This document shows positions 13,985-14,305 of a DNA stretch of 14,305 bases, in pieces (positions within the stretch are counted from its first letter, which is position 1; each line of letters opens with the position of its first letter). Under the pieces are notes generated by a model, which saw only the letters and a list, made by a program, of their open reading frames with translations, had not been told where the DNA came from and did no database searches. Origin of the DNA: REEB426 sp964551975 (lineage in GTDB: Bacteria > Actinomycetota > Actinomycetes > S36-B12). A program made the translations under genes and the position numbers. The DNA is taken from the NCBI GenBank assembly GCA_964551975.1, contig CAZKFI010000062.1, positions 1 to 14,305 of the forward strand, written 5' to 3'.

Positions 13985-14083
13985 AAAAACACCACATCGG
14001 TGCGTCAACGCCGAGGAACAACTCGGATCCACTGTGTTGGATCATCTCCTTCCGGTCACTGCCGGCACCCGCCATCAGCCAAG

Positions 14084-14097
14084 AGATCAGGTATCGT
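14084..14097 (+). promoter_or_regulatory. Candidate promoter of the DLW-39 gene (leaderless type)
   Basis: AGATCAGGTA (14084-14093) runs into TATCGT (14092-14097), a -10-like hexamer ending 6 nt before the GTG at 14104. This spacing would start transcription at the start codon. No ribosome site is present, which agrees with a leaderless mRNA. The rest of the gap after tRNA-Ile holds only a short CCGAG/CTCGG hairpin (14011-14026). Confidence 0.4.
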
Positions 14098-14103
14098 GTC
14101 GGC

Positions 14104-14229
14104 GTGAAGAAGCTGCTGATCCTGGGAATCGTGGCCGGTGTCGGCTACGTCGTCTACCGACAGGTCATGGCCAACCGCGCTGAACAGGACCTGTGGTCAG
14201 AGGCGACAGCTGAGCCTGATCTTCGGTAA
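14104..14229 (+). CDS. DLW-39 family microprotein
   Basis: A 41-codon frame opens at GTG with MKKLLILGIVAGVGYVVYRQ and continues VMANRAEQDLWSEATAEPDL before R and TAA. The AEQDLW motif followed by SEAT is the mark of the DLW-39 family, tiny actinobacterial proteins of about 39 residues with no known function. A single hydrophobic segment (about 4-18) suggests a membrane anchor with a short polar tail, presumably cytoplasmic or periplasmic. It lies between tRNA-Ile and tRNA-Ala. It is easy to miss in annotation because of its size and GTG start. There is no Shine-Dalgarno sequence; a -10-like element 6 nt upstream suggests leaderless expression. Confidence 0.85.
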   Translation: MKKLLILGIVAGVGYVVYRQVMANRAEQDLWSEATAEPDLR

Positions 14230-14234
14230 CACTC

Positions 14235-14305
14235 GGGGGCTTAGCTCAGTTGGTAGAGCGCTGCCTTTGCAAGGCAGAAGTCAGGGGTTCGAGTCCCCTA
14301 GCCTC
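14235..14305 (+). tRNA. alaT: tRNA-Ala (anticodon TGC), 3' end cut by the window
   Basis: GGGGGCT (14235-14241) opens the acceptor stem and pairs with AGCCTC at the window edge, with one G-T wobble; the last acceptor base and discriminator are missing. The D-arm is GCTC/GAGC. The anticodon stem CTGCC/GGCAG encloses TTTGCAA with anticodon TGC at 14268-14270. The T-arm is AGGGG/CCCCT around TTCGAGT. It starts 5 nt after the DLW-39 stop, so the two may share a transcript. Confidence 0.93.

Noticed and set aside
13849..14026. Short hairpins ACGGG/CCCGT and CCGAG/CTCGG flanking tRNA-Ile as terminators
   Set aside because: Five-base stems without a following T-run; too weak to call terminators.
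1..14305. Mobile element, prophage, CRISPR or defence system
   Set aside because: No transposase, integrase, spaced repeats or defence domains are seen; every sizeable gene is a conserved origin-region gene.

Overview
The window is the replication-origin region of a high-GC Gram-positive (Actinomycetota) chromosome. Evidence: the order parA-rsmG-jag-yidC-yidD-rnpA-rpmH | dnaA-oriC-dnaN-recF-dciA-gyrB-gyrA-DUF3566-tRNA-Ile-tRNA-Ala; an L34 protein carrying the actinobacterial stretch FQPNNRRRAKTHGFR; a DUF3566 membrane protein and a DLW-39 family microprotein, both typical of this phylum; frequent GTG starts; and an oriC placed between dnaA and dnaN. I cannot name the genus. There is no gnd gene between dnaN and recF (Streptomyces has one there), and dnaA is short for the phylum.

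Left arm (1-3549, all minus strand): parA (cut by the window edge), rsmG, jag/khpB, yidC, yidD, rnpA and rpmH. This is the conserved ribosome / RNase P / membrane-insertion / chromosome-segregation cluster, transcribed away from the origin. Two parS-type sites are present, one in the rsmG leader and one between rsmG and parA. The rpmH promoter looks leaderless and carries a perfect 12-bp palindrome.

Centre (3550-5702): the divergent rpmH/dnaA control region with a TTGTCCACA DnaA box upstream of dnaA, then dnaA, then a gene-free stretch of about 480 bp that is oriC. It holds two perfect TTATCCACA boxes, several degenerate boxes, two inverted repeats, and a box-spacer-CTACTA arrangement resembling a DnaA-trio unwinding element.

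Right arm (5703-14305, all plus strand): dnaN (clamp), recF, dciA/DUF721 (helicase loading), gyrB, gyrA and a DUF3566 membrane protein overlapping gyrA by 4 bp, then tRNA-Ile(GAT), a 41-codon DLW-39 gene and a tRNA-Ala(TGC) cut by the window edge. All genes point away from oriC, so transcription runs with both replication forks.

No mobile element, CRISPR array, phage gene or broken gene was seen. The gene content is conserved housekeeping. The points of interest are regulatory and structural: the origin architecture, the parS pair, leaderless promoters, hairpins at operon junctions, a repeated octamer upstream of both rpmH and gyrB, and a low-complexity insertion in RecF.
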